Source of the DNA: Sphingopyxis sp. YF1
Lineage (GTDB): Bacteria > Pseudomonadota > Alphaproteobacteria > Sphingomonadales > Sphingomonadaceae
Assembly (NCBI RefSeq): GCF_022701295.1
Contig: NZ_CP033204.1
Span: forward strand, 2,604,001 to 2,668,000
Direction: 5' to 3'
Length of the DNA stretch: 64,000 nt
The position numbers and the translations under genes are program-made. Below are positions 51,298 to 60,469 of the stretch, piece by piece; positions within the stretch are counted from its first letter, which is position 1, and each line of letters starts with the position of its first letter. The notes beneath the pieces were generated by a model. That model had not been told where the DNA came from, ran no database searches, and worked only from the letters and a program-made list of their open reading frames with translations.

Positions 51298-51921
51298 ATG
51301 CCGCCCAGGAGTGGAAACGAGCCGGACGTTCTGGACGCTGTGCGCAGCGCCCGGCGGCCTCGTTCCGAAACCTTTCATCTGGGCGAGCGATTGCGCCAGC
51401 TGCGCCGCGAAAGGGGCATGACGCTGGAGGATGCGGGGCGCCTGACCGCGCTCGCAGCCTCGACCCTTTCGAAGATCGAGAACGACCAGATGTCGCCGAC
51501 GTTCGACGTCGTGCAAAAGCTGGCGGTCGGTTTCGACATCGACATCACCGAATTGTTCGCAAGCAATTCGGGCCAGGGCGCGACCGGACGGCGCAGCGTC
51601 ACGATGGACGGCGCCGGGCGCCTGATGGAAACCGCGGTCTATCGCCACCGGCTGATCGCGGCCGAACTCAAGAACAAGAAGCTCCTGCCCTTCGTCACAA
51701 CGATCAAGGCGCGCAGCCTCGAGGATTTCAAGAGCTGGTCGCAGCACAGCGGCGAGGAATTCCTCTACGTGCTCGAAGGCGAAATCTGTTTCCAGACCGA
51801 GCATTACGAACCCGCGATCCTCGGGGTCGGCGACAGCATCTACATCAACAGCAGCATGCAGCACGCCTGCTATTCGACGAGCGAGCAGGACGCCGTCGTG
51901 CTGTGGGTCAACACCGGCTGA
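51298..51921 (+). CDS. XRE-cupin transcriptional regulator
   Basis: A 207-residue regulator: an N-terminal XRE helix-turn-helix ('LGERLRQLRRERGMTLEDAGRLTALAASTLSKIENDQMSPTFDVVQKLAVGFDI') fused to a C-terminal cupin sensor domain ('GEEFLYVLEGEICFQTEHYEPAILGVGDSIYINSSMQHACY'). Such regulators often control polyamine, amino-acid or peptide catabolism. TTGGAG five bases before ATG 51298 supports this start over an upstream one. It lies between the receptor and the M19-like gene. Confidence 0.92.
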   Translation: MPPRSGNEPDVLDAVRSARRPRSETFHLGERLRQLRRERGMTLEDAGRLTALAASTLSKIENDQMSPTFDVVQKLAVGFDIDITELFASNSGQGATGRRSVTMDGAGRLMETAVYRHRLIAAELKNKKLLPFVTTIKARSLEDFKSWSQHSGEEFLYVLEGEICFQTEHYEPAILGVGDSIYINSSMQHACYSTSEQDAVVLWVNTG

Positions 51922-51950
51922 TTCCCCGCCGCCGGATCCGATCGACGCTT

Positions 51951-51967
51951 GCAATAATTTTCCGATA
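51951..51967 (-). promoter_or_regulatory. Operator-like motif upstream of the M19-like gene
   Basis: On the minus strand TATCGGAAAATTATTGC, the clearest copy of the motif shared with 48553-48604 and 51195-51210. It lies 42-58 bp before the ATG of the M19-like gene. Confidence 0.45.
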
Positions 51968-52008
51968 CGCTAATTTCTTTCCAATAGAGAATTGGAGAGG
52001 GCGAAGCT

Positions 52009-53073
52009 ATGGACAGACGGAATTTCATCCTGTCGGGGGCGGCCTTGTCGGCCACGATGGCGCTGGCACCCGCGACGGCGGCGTTTGCGAAGGCGCGCCC
52101 CCTCACCTTTGACGCGATGGGCGAAGTGCGCTTCGAATATGATGCGGCGCTGATCGGCGAGATGCGCGCGAGCGGCCTCGACGCGATCACCGTCACCCTC
52201 TGCGATCCCAAGGTCTATGAAGGTCAGGCCTATGAGGAAGCCATCCAGGCCGTGCTCGACCATGATGCACACATCGCGAAACACCCCGAGCTGTTCCTGA
52301 AGGCGACGAAGGCCAGCGACATCGAAGTCGCGCGCCGGAACGGTCAACTCGCGCTTTTCTACCTGTTCCAGAACAGCACCCAGTTCGGCCGCGATCTCGA
52401 CAATGTCGACCTGTTCCGCAAGCTTGGCGTGACGTCGGCGCAGATCACCTACAACGACCAGAACTGGGCCGGCGCGGGATGCAAGGAACTCGGCGCGAAC
52501 GGCCTGACGCACTTCGGCCGCGACCTCGTTGGCCGCATGAACGAACGCCGCATGCTGATCGACCTCTCCCATTCCAACATGCAGACGATGGCCGACACGA
52601 TCGCAGCGTCGAAGGTGCCCGTGATCGTCTCGCACACCGCGTGCATGGCGGTGCACAGCAATATCCGCAACACGACCGACGCGAACCTGCGCCTGCTCGC
52701 CGACCGCGGCGGGGTCGCCGGAATCTGCCAGATGCGGCCGTTCCTGACGACGAAGCGCGATGACGCGCTGCCCGAATATTTCCGCCACATCGCGCATGCG
52801 GTCAATGTCATGGGCGCCGACCATGTCGCGATCGGCAGCGACCGCGACCACCGCGTCGTCGAAATGACCGATGCCTATATCGCCGAACTCAAGGCCGAAG
52901 AGGGTGCCAATTTCAACGACGCCGACTGGCCGTTGTTCATCAACGAACTCAACGGCCCGCGGCGCATGGAAGTCGTGTGGGACGGCGTCCGCAAGCTGGG
53001 ATACCCCGAAAGCGTCGTCGAAAAGATCATGGGGACCAACGTCCGCCGCATCTATCAGGAAGTGATCGGATGA
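52009..53073 (+). CDS. M19 (renal dipeptidase)-like exported protein with altered metal ligands
   Basis: A 354-residue protein of the membrane-dipeptidase family with a twin-arginine-like signal (RRNFILSGAALSATMALAPATAAFA). The TIM-barrel blocks 'MLIDLSHSNMQTMADTI' and 'PVIVSHTACMAVHSNIRNTTDANLRLLADRGGVAGI' keep both histidines of the second half. The first HxD motif is replaced ('FDAMGEVR') and the bridging Glu region reads 'FYLFQNSTQ'. It may be a one-metal or non-canonical hydrolase. It overlaps the next gene (ATGA). Confidence 0.82.
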   Translation: MDRRNFILSGAALSATMALAPATAAFAKARPLTFDAMGEVRFEYDAALIGEMRASGLDAITVTLCDPKVYEGQAYEEAIQAVLDHDAHIAKHPELFLKATKASDIEVARRNGQLALFYLFQNSTQFGRDLDNVDLFRKLGVTSAQITYNDQNWAGAGCKELGANGLTHFGRDLVGRMNERRMLIDLSHSNMQTMADTIAASKVPVIVSHTACMAVHSNIRNTTDANLRLLADRGGVAGICQMRPFLTTKRDDALPEYFRHIAHAVNVMGADHVAIGSDRDHRVVEMTDAYIAELKAEEGANFNDADWPLFINELNGPRRMEVVWDGVRKLGYPESVVEKIMGTNVRRIYQEVIG

Positions 53074-54005
53074 GCCGGCTCCCGCTCCGCGCCGCCATCG
53101 CCCTGTCCATGCTGCTGGCGGCAGCCCCCGCGTCGGCCGATGTCCCCGGTGCCGACGCGGGGCGTTGCGCGACGAGCCTGATCGGCACCCAGCTGACCAT
53201 CCCCGAATATCCGGCCGCGACGCAGAAGATGCTCGACGAGGATATCGCGATCGCGGCGGCGGCGCTGCGCATCGCACCGGGCCGCGAGGACAGCCATATC
53301 TGGTACGGGCGCCGGCTCGACTATGCCGGTCGCATCTGCGACGCGGTCGATGCGTTCAGCGCCGGGATCGAGCAGTTCCCGGACAGCTACAAACTCTATC
53401 GCTTCCGCGCCCGCGACCTGACGCGCGCGCGGCGCTTCGAGGAAGCGCTCGCCGACTATGAAAAGGCGCTCGAACTGATGGGCGACACCCCCGACAGCTT
53501 CGAACCCGACGGCATGCCCAACCCGATCGGGCTGACGATCAGCACCTATCGCGGGAACATCGTCTATTATCACGCGCAGACCAGCTTCGCGACCGGCGAC
53601 TATCCGACGATGGTAACCGGAATGGCCCGGTCGCTCGAGCTTGCGGCCGATTTCGCGCGCGACGACATGCGCGTGCCGACCGCCTACTGGACCTATATCG
53701 CGCTGCGCAAGATGGGCCAGCACGACAAGGCGCGCGCGGCGATCGACGCGATCGAACCGGGGCTGAAACTGATCGAGAATTTCACCTATTACCAGGCGGT
53801 CCAGATCATGCAGGGCCGGCTCGACCCCGCGGATTTCAAGGACACGCGCGACAGCACGATCAAGTTCGCGATCGCGATGGAGCGCCGCTTCGCCGGCGAC
53901 GAGGCGGGCGCAAAGGCGCTGCTGACCGAGATCATCCGGGAAAATCCGCAGGGACACTGGCCCTCCGAAGCCGAACTCGCGCAGCCCGGCCGCAAAGGCT
54001 ATTAG
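53070..54005 (+). CDS. Secreted TPR protein B
   Basis: A 311-residue exported protein: signal peptide ('AAIALSMLLAAAPASA') and TPR-like helices ('DSHIWYGRRLDYAGRICDAVDAFSAGIEQFPDSYKLYRFRARDLTRARRFEEALADYEKAL'). It is a paralogue of TPR protein A (same WYGR...FP.S.KL.R.RA pattern). Its ATG overlaps the M19-like stop, so the two are co-translated and likely work together in the periplasm. Confidence 0.85.
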   Translation: MSRLPLRAAIALSMLLAAAPASADVPGADAGRCATSLIGTQLTIPEYPAATQKMLDEDIAIAAAALRIAPGREDSHIWYGRRLDYAGRICDAVDAFSAGIEQFPDSYKLYRFRARDLTRARRFEEALADYEKALELMGDTPDSFEPDGMPNPIGLTISTYRGNIVYYHAQTSFATGDYPTMVTGMARSLELAADFARDDMRVPTAYWTYIALRKMGQHDKARAAIDAIEPGLKLIENFTYYQAVQIMQGRLDPADFKDTRDSTIKFAIAMERRFAGDEAGAKALLTEIIRENPQGHWPSEAELAQPGRKGY

Positions 54006-54365
54006 CCGGGACGGCGCCCTCTCCCACGGGCAGGCGTCATGACGACGCGTCGAACCTTGGCATTCTCGCCGACGGATCGAACCCCGCCGCGGTGGGTGGC
54101 GATTTTCGCCGCCGCGGTCGGGTTTCGGCCTGTTCGCCATCGCCCGAACGGTGGGCTGGATAGCGCATGCCACGGAGCGGGCGTCGACCGGCATGATCAC
54201 CAGACCTCGCGCGCGATATATCGGTAGAAACCGAGGGGCCGGTGAGCCGGCCAACCGGATCGGGGACGGAAGGATCGTGTCCCGATTGCCATTTGCGGAT
54301 CGGCGGCGTTCAGGCGCGGGGACGAGTTCCTGCCACCCCAAGCCATTGCGCATCCCGACAGCCGG
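54006..54365. other. Intergenic stretch without supported gene
   Basis: 360 bp between TPR protein B and the convergent RpiR gene. A 62-codon frame (54039-54227) has no ribosome site or recognisable similarity. No hairpin with a U-run or repeat was noticed. Confidence 0.5.
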
Positions 54366-55259
54366 TCAGAAACGCTTGATCGAGAGCACCTCGAAGGTCT
54401 GGCGCAGCGTATCGATCGCATGGTCATAATCGCCGAGCGCGAGCGCCGCGATCAGGGCATCGACGACGCAGAGCTGGGCGATACGACTCGTCATCGCCTC
54501 GGTGCGAAAGCGCGTTTCGCGCGCCATCGTAAAGAGCACGACATCGGCATGCGCCTGGATCGGTGAACGCGCGAAATTGGTGATGACGATGGTCCGCGCG
54601 CCCGCCTCCTTCGCGAGCCGCGTCGCGGCGACCGTCTCGTGCGTCGCGCCGCTGTGCGAAATCGTCAGCACCGCGACATCGGGGTCGCAGCGCGAGGCGC
54701 TGATCGCCTGGACATGGCTGTCGGTGACCACGCGGGCGTCGAGCCCGATGCGCAGCATGCGATAATGCGCGTCTTCGGCCATCGGCGCCGAGGATCCGAT
54801 GCCATAGATTTCGACACGCTTTGCCGTGCGGATCGCATCGACGGCGCGCGCGAGCGACTGCGGATCGAGCACCGAAAGCGAATCGCGCAGCGCCTGAATC
54901 CCCGAATGAAAGACCTTGCGGCAGATCATATCCATATCATCGTCGCGCCCGACGTCTTCATGAATGAACTGCACCGGCTCGACGATCTCGCGCGCCAGGC
55001 TGAGCTTCAGATGCTGAAAGCCCGAGAGGCCGATACCGCGGCAGAAATTGACGATGCTGCCCTCGCTCACCCCGACCGCGTCGGCGAGTTCGGTGATCGA
55101 CATCCGCACGATTCCCTCGGGCTGCGCAAGGATATAGTCGGCGATGCGTCGCGCGCCCTTGGCCATACCGCCATGCGCCATCCTCATTCGTACAAGCGCA
55201 TTTTCGACCGGCCCCCGATCATCGGCCGCGCCCCGTTCTTCCGTGATTTTCTCGGTCAT
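54366..55259 (-). CDS. RpiR family transcriptional regulator
   Basis: A 297-residue regulator: an N-terminal HTH ('GARRIADYILAQPEGIVRMSITELADAVGVSEGSIVNFCRGIGLSGFQHLKLSLAREI') and a C-terminal SIS phosphosugar-binding domain ('RVEIYGIGSSAPMAEDAHYRMLRIG', 'VLTISHSGATHETVAATRLAKEAGA'). It is divergent from the TonB receptor and transporter block. A phosphorylated ligand such as a sugar phosphate or phosphonate-like metabolite is plausible. Confidence 0.93.
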   Translation of the reverse strand: MTEKITEERGAADDRGPVENALVRMRMAHGGMAKGARRIADYILAQPEGIVRMSITELADAVGVSEGSIVNFCRGIGLSGFQHLKLSLAREIVEPVQFIHEDVGRDDDMDMICRKVFHSGIQALRDSLSVLDPQSLARAVDAIRTAKRVEIYGIGSSAPMAEDAHYRMLRIGLDARVVTDSHVQAISASRCDPDVAVLTISHSGATHETVAATRLAKEAGARTIVITNFARSPIQAHADVVLFTMARETRFRTEAMTSRIAQLCVVDALIAALALGDYDHAIDTLRQTFEVLSIKRF

Positions 55260-55350
55260 ATCCGGAAATTCTCTGACTGAATCCGTTGCCCAACCCCCTT
55301 GGGACCGATCATGCTACCCCGGAATCCCCCCATCTCAAGAACAAAATATC

Positions 55351-55377
55351 CTCATTTAATGATATCATAAAAATGAG
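55351..55377. promoter_or_regulatory. Palindrome in the RpiR-receptor divergent region
   Basis: A perfect ATGATATCAT (55359-55368) sits nearly centred between the inverted arms CTCATTT (55351-55357) and AAATGAG (55371-55377). It is a candidate RpiR operator and lies four bases from the Pho-box-like site. Confidence 0.5.
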
Positions 55378-55380
55378 AAA

Positions 55381-55398
55381 ATTTCATTCAACTGTCAC
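55381..55398 (+). promoter_or_regulatory. Pho-box-like site upstream of receptor-PhnDCE-PLC block
   Basis: ATTTCAT (55381-55387), spacer TCAA, CTGTCAC (55392-55398): two heptamers with 11-bp pitch matching the PhoB box at 5 and 6 of 7 positions. It is oriented toward the TonB receptor gene 112 bp downstream. Confidence 0.55.
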
Positions 55399-55510
55399 AT
55401 GCCGCGCCTAGCCGGGCCTCGAACATTGATGCGGCGCAGCATCGAGTCGCCCAACGCGACCGGCCCCTGCACTGCCAATGTGACCGCGATCCTTCAACAG
55501 GGGCAATATT

Positions 55511-57670
55511 GTGCAAAACTCTCCCAAATTTCGTGCCGCCGTTCGTCTTGGCCTGTTCCTGACCGCCAGCGCGCTGCCTTGCGCCGCGTTCGCCACCGAA
55601 GCGGCAGCGGACGCCGCCGAGGCCGGGGACGAGATCGTCGTGACCGGATCGGTGACGGCCGAAGCGACACCGACCGCGGCGCAGGCGATCGAATATGGCA
55701 ACGCCGTCCAGATCATCAGCGCCGAGCAGATTGCCGAGACCGGGGCGACCAACTTCGCCGAAATCGCCCAGTTCCTGATCAAGGGCGCCAACATCGGCTA
55801 TTCGCCCGACGAAGGCGAATATACGATCCGCCTCGACGGCGGCAGCGACCGCGACACGCTGGTCGTGCTCGACGGGGTGCCGCTTTACGATCGCGGCCCC
55901 GCGCTCGAGGATATCTGGGGCACGACGACGATCGACCCGCACATGATCGAGCGCGCCGAGGTGTTCCGTGGCGGCAACAGCCTCTTCTTTGGCAGCAACG
56001 GCGGCATCGGCGTGATCAGCCTCGTCACCAAGCGCCCCGACGGCACCAGCAAGTTCGAATTCGGCGCGCAATATGGCGCGTTCAACACGCGCGAAATCTG
56101 GGGCAACGCCAGCTTCCCGCTCGACGCCGACGGGCGCCACAGCCTGATGTTCTACGGCGGCAGCATCCAGACCGACGGTCCGCGCATCTTCGCCCCCGAA
56201 TCCTATGTCGACAATGTCGCCAAGGCCGGCGGCATCCAGAAATATCCGCTCAACCGCGGCAATCTCGGCTTCAAATATCTGTGGAAGGTCGACGACAGGA
56301 GCGAGTTTCGCGTGGGTGGGCAATATACCCAGATCGAGTTCCACGATCCGTTCCCCGACGCCGAAACCTATTCACCGAACCGCGTGCGCTATCCGATCAT
56401 CGACGTCACGCTCGACCGCCGCTGGTCGGACCATGTCTACACCGAGATCGCCGGCTACTGGAGCAATCCGCGGCTCAACAACACCGAAACCTACGCCGAA
56501 ATCTGCAAGGTCGCCACGGGTTGTACCGATCCCTCGACCGGCAAGCCGATCGCGTTCGGCGACGCCACCGGCAAGTCGATACCCTTCCCCAACAAGGGCT
56601 TCGGCAAGGATTCGAAGGTCGGCGGCTTCCGCGAACTCGGGCTCAACCTCCGCAACACCCTGTCCTATCCCGACCTGTTCGAACTGGTCACCGGCGTCCA
56701 GGTCGTTTCGTACAAGAATGATTCCGACCCCGTCTTCCCGATCTCGAACAAGTCGAACACGATCACCGGCGTCTACGCCGATTTCCGCCCGGTGCTTCCG
56801 TTCAGCCGCGACACCAAATTGTCGCTCGCGCTGCGTACCGATTTCGCCGACAGCTTCGGATCGCGCACGATCTGGAAATTCGGTTTCCGCCAGCCGATCG
56901 GCGACTTCTATATCCGCGGCAACGGCGGCACCTCGTACAGCCTGCCGCGGACCAACGAACTGTTCATCGATACGCCGACGCTGGTCGGCAATCCCAATCT
57001 CAAGACCGAAGAGACCGAAACCTATAATGGCGGCGTCGGCTTTGCGACCGACTTCGGCAATGTCGCGGTGAATGCCGAAATCGGCGCCTTCCGCACCGAC
57101 GTCACCAACCGCATCCAGAGCACGTCGGGCCTGACCCCGAACACCTTCTTCAACAACGACCGGATCACCCAGATCCGCGGGCTGACCGCCGAACTCGACG
57201 TGCGGGTCGGCAACGGCCTCTCGTTCAGCGTCAACTATACCAAGCAAAAGGCGCATCTCGACGGCAGCAAATTGCAGATCAACGAGACCCCCGAATATAT
57301 GATCGGCGGCAATGTCAGCTGGCGCAGCCCGGACGAGCGTTTCCACATCACGCTGTTCCCGCGTTACCAGGGCGCCGAATATGCGACCGGCGGCGTCAAC
57401 CAGTCGCTGCGCCACAATTTCGGCAATTATTTCCTGATGAACGGATCGATCGGCTATCGCGCGGGCGACGAGCGCCAACACCAGTTCCAGCTGCGCATCG
57501 TCAACATCTTCGACAAGAAATATGCCGAGCGCTACGGCTATGGCAACATGCGCTACAGCTCGGCGTTCAACCGCGGCGAGATCGCGCTCAACAGCCCCGA
57601 ATATTTCTACGGCTATGAGTTCGAGGGCAAGCCGCGCAGCGTCTACATCTCCTACACGACCAAATTCTGA
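55511..57670 (+). CDS. TonB-dependent receptor of the phosphorus-acquisition block
   Basis: A 719-residue receptor: signal peptide ('LFLTASALPCAAFA'), plug ('DEIVVTGSVTAEATPT', 'EGEYTIRLDGGSDRDTLVVLDGVPLYDRGP', 'VFRGGNSLFFGSNGGIGVISLVTKRP') and a barrel ending 'SVYISYTTKF'. The start is GTG with AGGGG eight bases upstream. It is followed on the same strand by a PhnDCE-type transporter and phospholipase C, so it probably brings a phosphorus-containing compound across the outer membrane (inference). Confidence 0.92.
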   Translation: MQNSPKFRAAVRLGLFLTASALPCAAFATEAAADAAEAGDEIVVTGSVTAEATPTAAQAIEYGNAVQIISAEQIAETGATNFAEIAQFLIKGANIGYSPDEGEYTIRLDGGSDRDTLVVLDGVPLYDRGPALEDIWGTTTIDPHMIERAEVFRGGNSLFFGSNGGIGVISLVTKRPDGTSKFEFGAQYGAFNTREIWGNASFPLDADGRHSLMFYGGSIQTDGPRIFAPESYVDNVAKAGGIQKYPLNRGNLGFKYLWKVDDRSEFRVGGQYTQIEFHDPFPDAETYSPNRVRYPIIDVTLDRRWSDHVYTEIAGYWSNPRLNNTETYAEICKVATGCTDPSTGKPIAFGDATGKSIPFPNKGFGKDSKVGGFRELGLNLRNTLSYPDLFELVTGVQVVSYKNDSDPVFPISNKSNTITGVYADFRPVLPFSRDTKLSLALRTDFADSFGSRTIWKFGFRQPIGDFYIRGNGGTSYSLPRTNELFIDTPTLVGNPNLKTEETETYNGGVGFATDFGNVAVNAEIGAFRTDVTNRIQSTSGLTPNTFFNNDRITQIRGLTAELDVRVGNGLSFSVNYTKQKAHLDGSKLQINETPEYMIGGNVSWRSPDERFHITLFPRYQGAEYATGGVNQSLRHNFGNYFLMNGSIGYRAGDERQHQFQLRIVNIFDKKYAERYGYGNMRYSSAFNRGEIALNSPEYFYGYEFEGKPRSVYISYTTKF

Positions 57671-57678
57671 TCGTTCGC

Positions 57679-57708
57679 GGGTCCGGCACCGGCGACGGCG
57701 CCGGGCCC
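57679..57708 (+). terminator. Hairpin between receptor and phnD-like gene
   Basis: GGGTCCGGCAC pairs with GCGCCGGGCCC (two mismatches or wobbles) and is followed by GTTTGG. It may reduce read-through so that the receptor mRNA is more abundant than the transporter mRNA. Confidence 0.4.
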
Positions 57709-57785
57709 GTTTGGAGTCCGGTTCATGGCATTGTCACAGCCCGCCCCTAGCAGCCCTCCGTCTTACGGGTCGATGGAGGTTGCAT

Positions 57786-58721
57786 ATGGGACGCTGGATC
57801 TTCGCGGGCGTGCTGGCGGCGATGCTCGCCGTCGGCGCGGGCTGGCTGGCACGGCGTCCGCAATCGGCACAGCCGCCGCCGCTGCGCGTGCTGCTGATCC
57901 CCGCCGACGGCGGGACCGAGAGCGGCACGCTCGCCGACTATCGACCGATCTTCAACGCGGTGGCACGCCGCACCGGGATGCGCTTCGACCTGAAGGTCGC
58001 CCAATCCTACGGCGGGGTGGTCGAGGCGATGTGTAACAATGTCGCCGATATCGCCTTCGTCGGCCCGGTCACCTATTTGCAGGCCCGCAAGCGCGGCTGC
58101 GCCGAACCGCTGGCGGTCGCGGTCAAATCGGGTCGATCGGTCTACTATGCCGGGCTGTTCGTCCGCCCCGAATCCTCCATCCACGCGATCGCCGACCTGC
58201 CCGGCAAACGCGTGGCCTTTGGCGACGTCAACTCGACCTCGGCCTTCGTCTTTCCCGTCACCATGCTCCTCGATGCCCGCATCGATCCGGCGCGCGACCT
58301 GTCCGCGGTGCGCATGACGGGCACCCACGCCAACAGTCTCGCGGCGCTGATCAATGGCGAAGTCGACGCTGCGGCGCTTTCCTTCGATTCCTACGACAAG
58401 GCGGTACGCGCCAATGTCCCCGGTGCGCGGTCGCTGCGCGTGATCGCGCGGAGCGACCCGATCCCCTATCCGCCGCTGATCGCGAGCCCCCGCCTGCCGC
58501 CTGGACTGCGTGCGCAACTGCGCGCGGCCTTCGAGAATCTCGACGACCGGCCGGACGTCGCGCCCGCCATGATCCGCGGCTATGGTGGCGCGCAGGTCGA
58601 TTCCTACGTCGGCCAGATCGCCCCCGACCATTTCGCCCCCGCGGCGCGGAAAATGGCGCAAATCAGCGATGCGCTGAAAAACGAGATGCTGCGCAAGTCA
58701 GCCGCGAGGCCGCGCCGATGA
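57786..58721 (+). CDS. phnD: PhnD-like phosphonate/phosphite ABC substrate-binding protein
   Basis: A 311-residue periplasmic binding protein: signal anchor ('WIFAGVLAAMLAVGAGWLA'), then 'GTLADYRPIFNAVARRTGMRFDLKVAQSYGGVVEAMCNNVADIAFVGPVTYLQARKRG', the classical PhnD block for phosphate, phosphonate or phosphite analogues. GGAGGT precedes ATG 57786. It overlaps the ATPase gene (ATGA). No C-P lyase genes are nearby, so the exact substrate is open. Confidence 0.9.
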   Translation: MGRWIFAGVLAAMLAVGAGWLARRPQSAQPPPLRVLLIPADGGTESGTLADYRPIFNAVARRTGMRFDLKVAQSYGGVVEAMCNNVADIAFVGPVTYLQARKRGCAEPLAVAVKSGRSVYYAGLFVRPESSIHAIADLPGKRVAFGDVNSTSAFVFPVTMLLDARIDPARDLSAVRMTGTHANSLAALINGEVDAAALSFDSYDKAVRANVPGARSLRVIARSDPIPYPPLIASPRLPPGLRAQLRAAFENLDDRPDVAPAMIRGYGGAQVDSYVGQIAPDHFAPAARKMAQISDALKNEMLRKSAARPRR

Positions 58722-59443
58722 TCGACATCCGCATCATCGATCTCGGCGTCCGCCATCCCGGCGGCGCCGAAGCTCTCGCCGACATATCGCTCGACATTTC
58801 CGCAGGCCAGTTCTGCGCCGTGCTGGGGGCATCGGGCGCGGGCAAATCGACCTTGCTGCGCGTGATCGCGGGAATGACCGCCCCCGACACCGGGGGCATC
58901 TTGTACGATGGCGCGCCTCTGGGCGCCGCGCTCCGCCGCCGCTTCGGGCTGGTCCCGCAGGATTTCGCGCTGTGCGGACGGGCGCGCGTCGCGGGCAATG
59001 TCATGGCGGTCGCCGATATCGCGCTTTGGCGCTCTTTCACCGGCCTCTACCCGCGGCCCGCACGCGAGCGCGCGGCCCGGCTGCTCGCCGCGCTGGGGCT
59101 CGACGAAACCCATCTTGCGCGCCGCGCCGACAGCCTCTCGGGCGGCCAGCAACAGCGCGTCGCAATCGCCCGCGCGCTTCTCCACCGCCCGGCGATCATC
59201 CTTGCCGACGAACCCGTCGCCAGCCTCGACCCCGCGACCGGCGAAGCGACGCTGGCCCTGCTTCGCGACGAAGCGCGCGACCTCGGCGCAACGCTCGTCT
59301 GCAGCCTGCATCAGCCCGACCTCGCGCGCCGCTTCGCCGACCGCATCATCCTGCTCGACGCCGGTCGCATCGTCTTCGACGGGACCGCCGCCATGTTCGA
59401 CGGCGACATGGCACGGCCGCGCCTGGTGGCAGCGCGGTCATGA
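58718..59443 (+). CDS. phnC: PhnC-like ABC transporter ATPase
   Basis: A 241-residue ABC ATPase. Walker A is 'GASGAGKSTLLRVIAG', the signature 'LSGGQQQRVAIARALL', Walker B 'AIILADEPVASLDPATGE', and the H-loop is in 'LVCSLHQPDLA'. The 'RFGLVPQDFALCGRARVAGNV' Q-loop region is PhnC-like. It energises uptake through the adjacent permease. Both ends overlap neighbours by four bases. Confidence 0.93.
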   Translation: MIDIRIIDLGVRHPGGAEALADISLDISAGQFCAVLGASGAGKSTLLRVIAGMTAPDTGGILYDGAPLGAALRRRFGLVPQDFALCGRARVAGNVMAVADIALWRSFTGLYPRPARERAARLLAALGLDETHLARRADSLSGGQQQRVAIARALLHRPAIILADEPVASLDPATGEATLALLRDEARDLGATLVCSLHQPDLARRFADRIILLDAGRIVFDGTAAMFDGDMARPRLVAARS

Positions 59444-60435
59444 ATGCGCCCCTCCCCTGGCGCTTCCCGGCTGTTTTCAATGCGCGGACCGCCGCGCTGC
59501 TCGTCGCAGTGCTGCTGCTGTTCGGCTACACCGGCCAGCGCGTCGAAATCGGGCGGATGCTGGCGCTCAGCGGCGAAGCGGTACTGGCAGAAGCGGGGCT
59601 CGTCGATCACTCGCAGGTCGCCGGGGGGCTGGCGTCGACGCTCAGCCAGCTGGTACCGATCCAGCTATCGTCGCGGCGCGAGGTGAGCCGGATCGAGAAT
59701 TTCGATCCCGGGCGCCTCCCCCTCTTCGCGCATATAAAAACGGTCGAAACGCGCGTCAGCGAGCTCGATCCCGACACATTGCGCCACGAGGAGCGCGTCG
59801 TGCGCACCGCGTGGCTGGTCGAACCCTTCGGCTATGCCTTTCACGTTGCGGCGAAGATGATCGAGACGATCGAGATCGCGCTTTGGGGCACGCTGATCGC
59901 GGTGCTGATCGGGCTGCCGCTGGCGCTGTTCGGGGCACGCAACGTCACGCCGCACCCCGCGGTCCGCACCGCCGCACGCGCCGCATCGGCTTTTCTCCGC
60001 GCGGTGCCCGAACTCGTCTCCGCCCTGTTCCTTGTCGTCGCTTACGGCTTCGGCCCGATCGCCGGGGTGCTCGCGCTTGGCCTGCATGCGGCGGGTTTCC
60101 TCGGGAAATTCTATGCCGACGACATCGAGGATGCCGACCCGCGTCCGCAAGCCGCGCTGGCGGCGATGGGCGCCGGGCGACTGACGATCTGGCGCACGGC
60201 CGTCCTGCCGCAGATCCTGCCGCAGCATATCGCCTGCACGCTCTACACTTTCGACCGCAACGTCCGCATGGGCGCAGTGATCGGCCTCGTCGGCGCGGGC
60301 GGTATCGGCCAGGAATTGAAGGGCCGCTTCGACATGTATGAATATGGCCATGTCGGCACGATCCTGATCGCCATTTTCCTCGTCATCCTGACCCTCGACC
60401 TGATCGCGTCGCGGGCGCGTCGGGCGTGGCGATAA
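59440..60435 (+). CDS. phnE: PhnE-like ABC permease
   Basis: A 331-residue permease with an N-terminal helix, a periplasmic stretch of about 100 residues and a C-terminal PhnE core with about five helices. The EAA-like loop 'ALAAMGAGRLTIWRTAVLPQILPQHIACTLYTFDRNVRMGAVIGLVGAGGIGQELKGRFDMYEYGHVGTILIAIF' is diagnostic of phosphonate/phosphite permeases. It starts in an ATGA overlap with the ATPase gene and is followed by phospholipase C after 34 bp. Confidence 0.92.
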   Translation: MNAPLPWRFPAVFNARTAALLVAVLLLFGYTGQRVEIGRMLALSGEAVLAEAGLVDHSQVAGGLASTLSQLVPIQLSSRREVSRIENFDPGRLPLFAHIKTVETRVSELDPDTLRHEERVVRTAWLVEPFGYAFHVAAKMIETIEIALWGTLIAVLIGLPLALFGARNVTPHPAVRTAARAASAFLRAVPELVSALFLVVAYGFGPIAGVLALGLHAAGFLGKFYADDIEDADPRPQAALAAMGAGRLTIWRTAVLPQILPQHIACTLYTFDRNVRMGAVIGLVGAGGIGQELKGRFDMYEYGHVGTILIAIFLVILTLDLIASRARRAWR

Positions 60436-60469
60436 AACCAGCCCTTTCTTCCAACCCGGAGTAGTTTGC

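Noticed and set aside
54039..54227. Small plus-strand frame in the TPR-RpiR gap
   Set aside because: No ribosome site, no protein-like pattern, and it is not needed by the context.
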